Position numbers and translations under genes: made by a program. From positions 186,001 through 250,000 of the forward strand of contig NZ_JAGTXB010000004.1 of assembly GCF_018224885.1 (NCBI RefSeq): a DNA stretch of 64,000 bases, given 5' to 3'. The notes below the pieces were generated by a model. That model made no database searches. It was given only the letters and a program-made list of their open reading frames with translations, and was not told the origin of the DNA. Of this stretch, positions 61,624 to 64,000 are shown in pieces. This stretch comes from Chitinophaga hostae (GTDB taxonomy: Bacteria; Bacteroidota; Bacteroidia; Chitinophagales; Chitinophagaceae). Within the stretch, counting starts at the first letter, position 1. Each line of letters starts with the position of its first letter.

Positions 61624-63225
61624 CTAATTCCATCCGTTGTTGATATCTTTGGCTACGTTAGGATTATAATTTTTTTCCGCATCAGGAATAGGGAACAGCA
61701 GGTGTTTATCCTGGAAGGGCTGTGTGCCGGTTCCGGGTTCTGCGGCCTTTTCTGCGTTAATGGTTTGTTTGATAATGCCCCAGCGCAACAGGTCGAAGTA
61801 CCGGGATTGTTCGCCGCATAATTCCAGTTGTCGTTCACGCATCAATATTTTCATGGCATTTGTTTTATCACCCAAGGTGGTATATAAAAATGCATGGGAG
61901 CGGGAGCGAACACTATCAATCAGTGCCAGCGGCGCATTGCCGGTATTGCCTTGCTGGATCTGTGCTTCGGCCAGCATCAGCATTACATCTGCGAGGCGGA
62001 TTACCTGTCCGTTAATCGGGCTTTTGGGATCTCCGTATTTTTCCATGAGATGATAATACTCATATTTCTTCCAGCGATAGTCGCCCTGTGGATCGTTGGC
62101 ATCAAAGGGATATGCCTTTGCGCCGGCAGCGCATTGCTGGCAGTAAGCCGTTTCGCCACCGGAAGCGGCGGTACCGTAGAAGGTAGATTTGGCGCGGGGA
62201 TCAGTATACGGCAAACCATTGGCAGGATTCGGGTAGGTGAAAGCTTTCACAGCGGCAGTGCTGATGTATACATTCTTCCAGTCGTTCCAGCCATACTCCA
62301 TGGCACGACCGCTATGCGTTTGCTTGCCCACCTGTTCGGCGCCGTTGCCAAACATATAGTAAGGCGAACCGATGCCCCAGTCGGTCCACTGCTGGTTCAT
62401 GATCTGGAAAATGTTTTCGGTGGTGTTCTGATTGGTGATACTAAAAACATTATCAAAAGAAGAATCAAGTTTGTACGCGTATGGTGCGCCCATCAGTTTT
62501 TCGAATTCGGCCTGTGCGGGCACCCATTTTTTCTGGTACAAATAAACTTTGCCGAGCAGTGCTGTCACAGCGCCTTTGGTGGCCCTGCCCAATTCGGCGG
62601 CAGGATATACCACAGGCAGTTCTGCGGTAGCCTGCGCTTCTGTCAGGTCTTTTTCTACCTGTTTCCACACATCAGCAGCAGGGCTGCGGGATAAATAGTT
62701 GTTATTAAGTGTGGTTTGATAGTCGATGTACAGTGGCACATCTCCCCATAATGTTACTAAATGAAAGTAAGCGTATGCCCGCAGGAACTTAACTTCCGCG
62801 AGGTACTGATTCAGTTTTGCGCGATCTGCGGTGGCCGTAGGATTCCAGGCGGCGGCACGATCTATCACCAGGTTGGTTCTGAAAATCATCCGGTACAGGG
62901 AACTCCATAACGAGCTGAGATCGGCGTTGTTTGTACCAAAACTGTAATCGCCCAATTCCTGTTCCGCACCAAGCAAAAAGCTGGCCCGCTTGGCCTCATG
63001 CCCCATCAGATCAAAAATATAGTAGTACTCCCTGGCCCATAAACCGGGATGGAGCAGTGTGGCGTAACTGGCTACAGTAGCCTGGTTCAGCGCACCGGTA
63101 TTGGTGAAATAAGTATCATACGCATAGGCGCTCTGATCTACCAGGTCCAGCCGGGATTTTTTACATCCGGAGCCAATGGTCATCAGTGCGGTTATCAGCA
63201 GCAATTGATAGGTATACTTCTTCAT
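61624..63225 (-). CDS. SusD/RagB family lipoprotein
   Basis: 533 residues with a lipoprotein signal peptide (lipobox GSGC, Cys about 21). The conserved SusD parts are visible: the EVKFLRAYAYFHLVTLWGDVPL helix-turn region about 145-170, the TPR-like GAVTALLGKVYLYQKKW, and the C-terminal RLADVMLMLAEAQIQQG with ERQLELCGEQSRYFDLLRWG. It forms a surface lid for the SusC encoded 17 bases upstream and precedes the GH74-like gene by 103 bases on the same strand, so the three make one polysaccharide utilisation locus. Its glycan is presumably that attacked by the GH74-like enzyme (inference). Confidence 0.95.
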   Translation of the reverse strand: MKKYTYQLLLITALMTIGSGCKKSRLDLVDQSAYAYDTYFTNTGALNQATVASYATLLHPGLWAREYYYIFDLMGHEAKRASFLLGAEQELGDYSFGTNNADLSSLWSSLYRMIFRTNLVIDRAAAWNPTATADRAKLNQYLAEVKFLRAYAYFHLVTLWGDVPLYIDYQTTLNNNYLSRSPAADVWKQVEKDLTEAQATAELPVVYPAAELGRATKGAVTALLGKVYLYQKKWVPAQAEFEKLMGAPYAYKLDSSFDNVFSITNQNTTENIFQIMNQQWTDWGIGSPYYMFGNGAEQVGKQTHSGRAMEYGWNDWKNVYISTAAVKAFTYPNPANGLPYTDPRAKSTFYGTAASGGETAYCQQCAAGAKAYPFDANDPQGDYRWKKYEYYHLMEKYGDPKSPINGQVIRLADVMLMLAEAQIQQGNTGNAPLALIDSVRSRSHAFLYTTLGDKTNAMKILMRERQLELCGEQSRYFDLLRWGIIKQTINAEKAAEPGTGTQPFQDKHLLFPIPDAEKNYNPNVAKDINNGWN

Positions 63226-63242
63226 AAAATCATGTTTAAAAA

Positions 63243-64000
63243 TTAAAACCCTAATTGGATACCTGCCAGGAATGTTCTTGGCTGCGGCACCTGTCCCTGG
63301 TCAATACCGCGGGCAAACAGGTAGTCACCGGCTACTTCCGGATCGTACCCGGTGTAGTTAGTAATGGTTAGTAAGTTTTGCGCCGCTGCATAAATGCGGA
63401 GCGATTTAACGGTGCCTTTGGTGACACTGTTTAACATGGCCTGGGGGACATTGTAACCAATGGTAATGTTCCTCAAACGCAGGTAGCTGCCATCTTCCAG
63501 CCACCAGTCGGAAGGACGGAGATTACCGTTTCCCGTGGCGTTCTGACCAATTCTTGGTAAAGCTGCTACATCACCGGGCTGGCGCCATCTGTCAAGAATA
63601 TCGGTAGACGCATTATGACCGGTAGCCATAATGTTGGTATTTAATTTTAAACCATTGAGCAATTTCAATCCGCTGATACCTGACAGCACCAGGTTCCCGT
63701 CAAAGTTTTTATACGTTACACCGGCGTTGATACCGTAAATATATTTTGGAATAGCGTTGCCTAATATTTCCTGGTCTTTTGCGGTTACTATACCATCGCC
63801 GTTAATGTCTTTATAAATAAAATCTCCCGGTAACAATCCATCCTGGTATTTAGCATTGGGGTTGCCGGTTTTCTTGGCGGCTTCCTGGTCGAGGGCAGCC
63901 ACTTCTGCTGCATCGCGCGCCACATGATCTAAACGGTAGCCATAAAAGGATCCGATAGCATAGCCGGCGGCGGTATAGGTAGTAGCAGGAACAGGTGTGA
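63243..64000 (-). CDS. SusC/RagA-type TonB-dependent transporter, C-terminal part
   Basis: The frame runs out of the window at its right edge, so only the last 251 residues or so are seen. They carry late-barrel SusC marks: GSFYGYRLDHV, GDFIYKDINGDGIVTAKDQEILGN (shown as the DINGDGIVTAKDQ loop), YLRLRNITIGYNVP and the terminal strand LAGIQLGF. Its SusD partner follows after 17 bases. The signal peptide, plug and any signalling domain lie outside the window. It forms the import pore of the locus that also holds the GH74-like protein. Confidence 0.92.
   Translation of the reverse strand, partial: TPVPATTYTAAGYAIGSFYGYRLDHVARDAAEVAALDQEAAKKTGNPNAKYQDGLLPGDFIYKDINGDGIVTAKDQEILGNAIPKYIYGINAGVTYKNFDGNLVLSGISGLKLLNGLKLNTNIMATGHNASTDILDRWRQPGDVAALPRIGQNATGNGNLRPSDWWLEDGSYLRLRNITIGYNVPQAMLNSVTKGTVKSLRIYAAAQNLLTITNYTGYDPEVAGDYLFARGIDQGQVPQPRTFLAGIQLGF

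Overview
The window comes from a Bacteroidota chromosome, most likely a Chitinophaga-like member of the Chitinophagaceae. The evidence is four SusC or SusD/RagB loci (two cut by the window edges), proteins ending in type IX secretion (T9SS) sorting domains, a PorP/SprF protein, Bacteroidota-type promoter elements (TTTG plus TAnnTTTG) and many glycoside hydrolases. No rRNA, tRNA, CRISPR array or insertion sequence was seen.

Left part (1-10.7 kb): the 3' end of a SusC transporter, its SusD lipoprotein, a clan GH-A type glycosidase lipoprotein and a shortened patatin. These lead into a sialic-acid locus: a FadR/GntR-type regulator, N-acetylneuraminate lyase (NanA), a Kelch-type sialic-acid mutarotase (NanM-like), an MFS transporter and an exo-sialidase. 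Near-identical TGTAG(T/G)ACA sites lie before the regulator and before nanA. The pathway as seen stops at ManNAc, because no epimerase or kinase is present.

Middle-left (10.7-23.3 kb) holds mixed genes: an SRPBCC/AHSA1 protein, a MacB/FtsX-type permease, a 7-TM protein, a cold-shock protein, an AraC regulator next to a DltE-like SDR with shared operator-like repeats, an ADP-ribosylglycohydrolase, and a divergent pair of glycan hydrolases (GH20 hexosaminidase and GH95 fucosidase).

Middle (23.3-38.1 kb) looks like one transcription unit behind a good Bacteroidota promoter: a Tat-exported GH109/Gfo-Idh-like protein with altered active-site motifs, a phage-tail-collar (MdpB-like) protein, a branched-chain-amino-acid-type binding protein without a signal peptide, a 3523-residue T9SS adhesin made mainly of twelve 214-residue repeat units in a three-unit super-repeat, and a PorP/SprF partner. 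The last two resemble the SprB/SprF logic of gliding bacteria.

Middle-right (38.2-51.0 kb, minus strand) is the most notable region. It is a compact five-gene operon with the layout of a chaperone-usher pilus: a DUF4402 pilin-like protein, a PapD-like chaperone, a 2690-residue beta-solenoid adhesin with a T9SS sorting tail, a second DUF4402 protein and an usher-like outer-membrane protein. It appears to combine chaperone-usher assembly with T9SS cargo.

Right part (51.5-64 kb): a SusC/SusD pair (+) converges on a second polysaccharide locus (-) made of a partial SusC, a SusD and an 1817-residue GH74-like protein with Big_2 and malectin-like modules. Very long intergenic hairpins separate several of these blocks.
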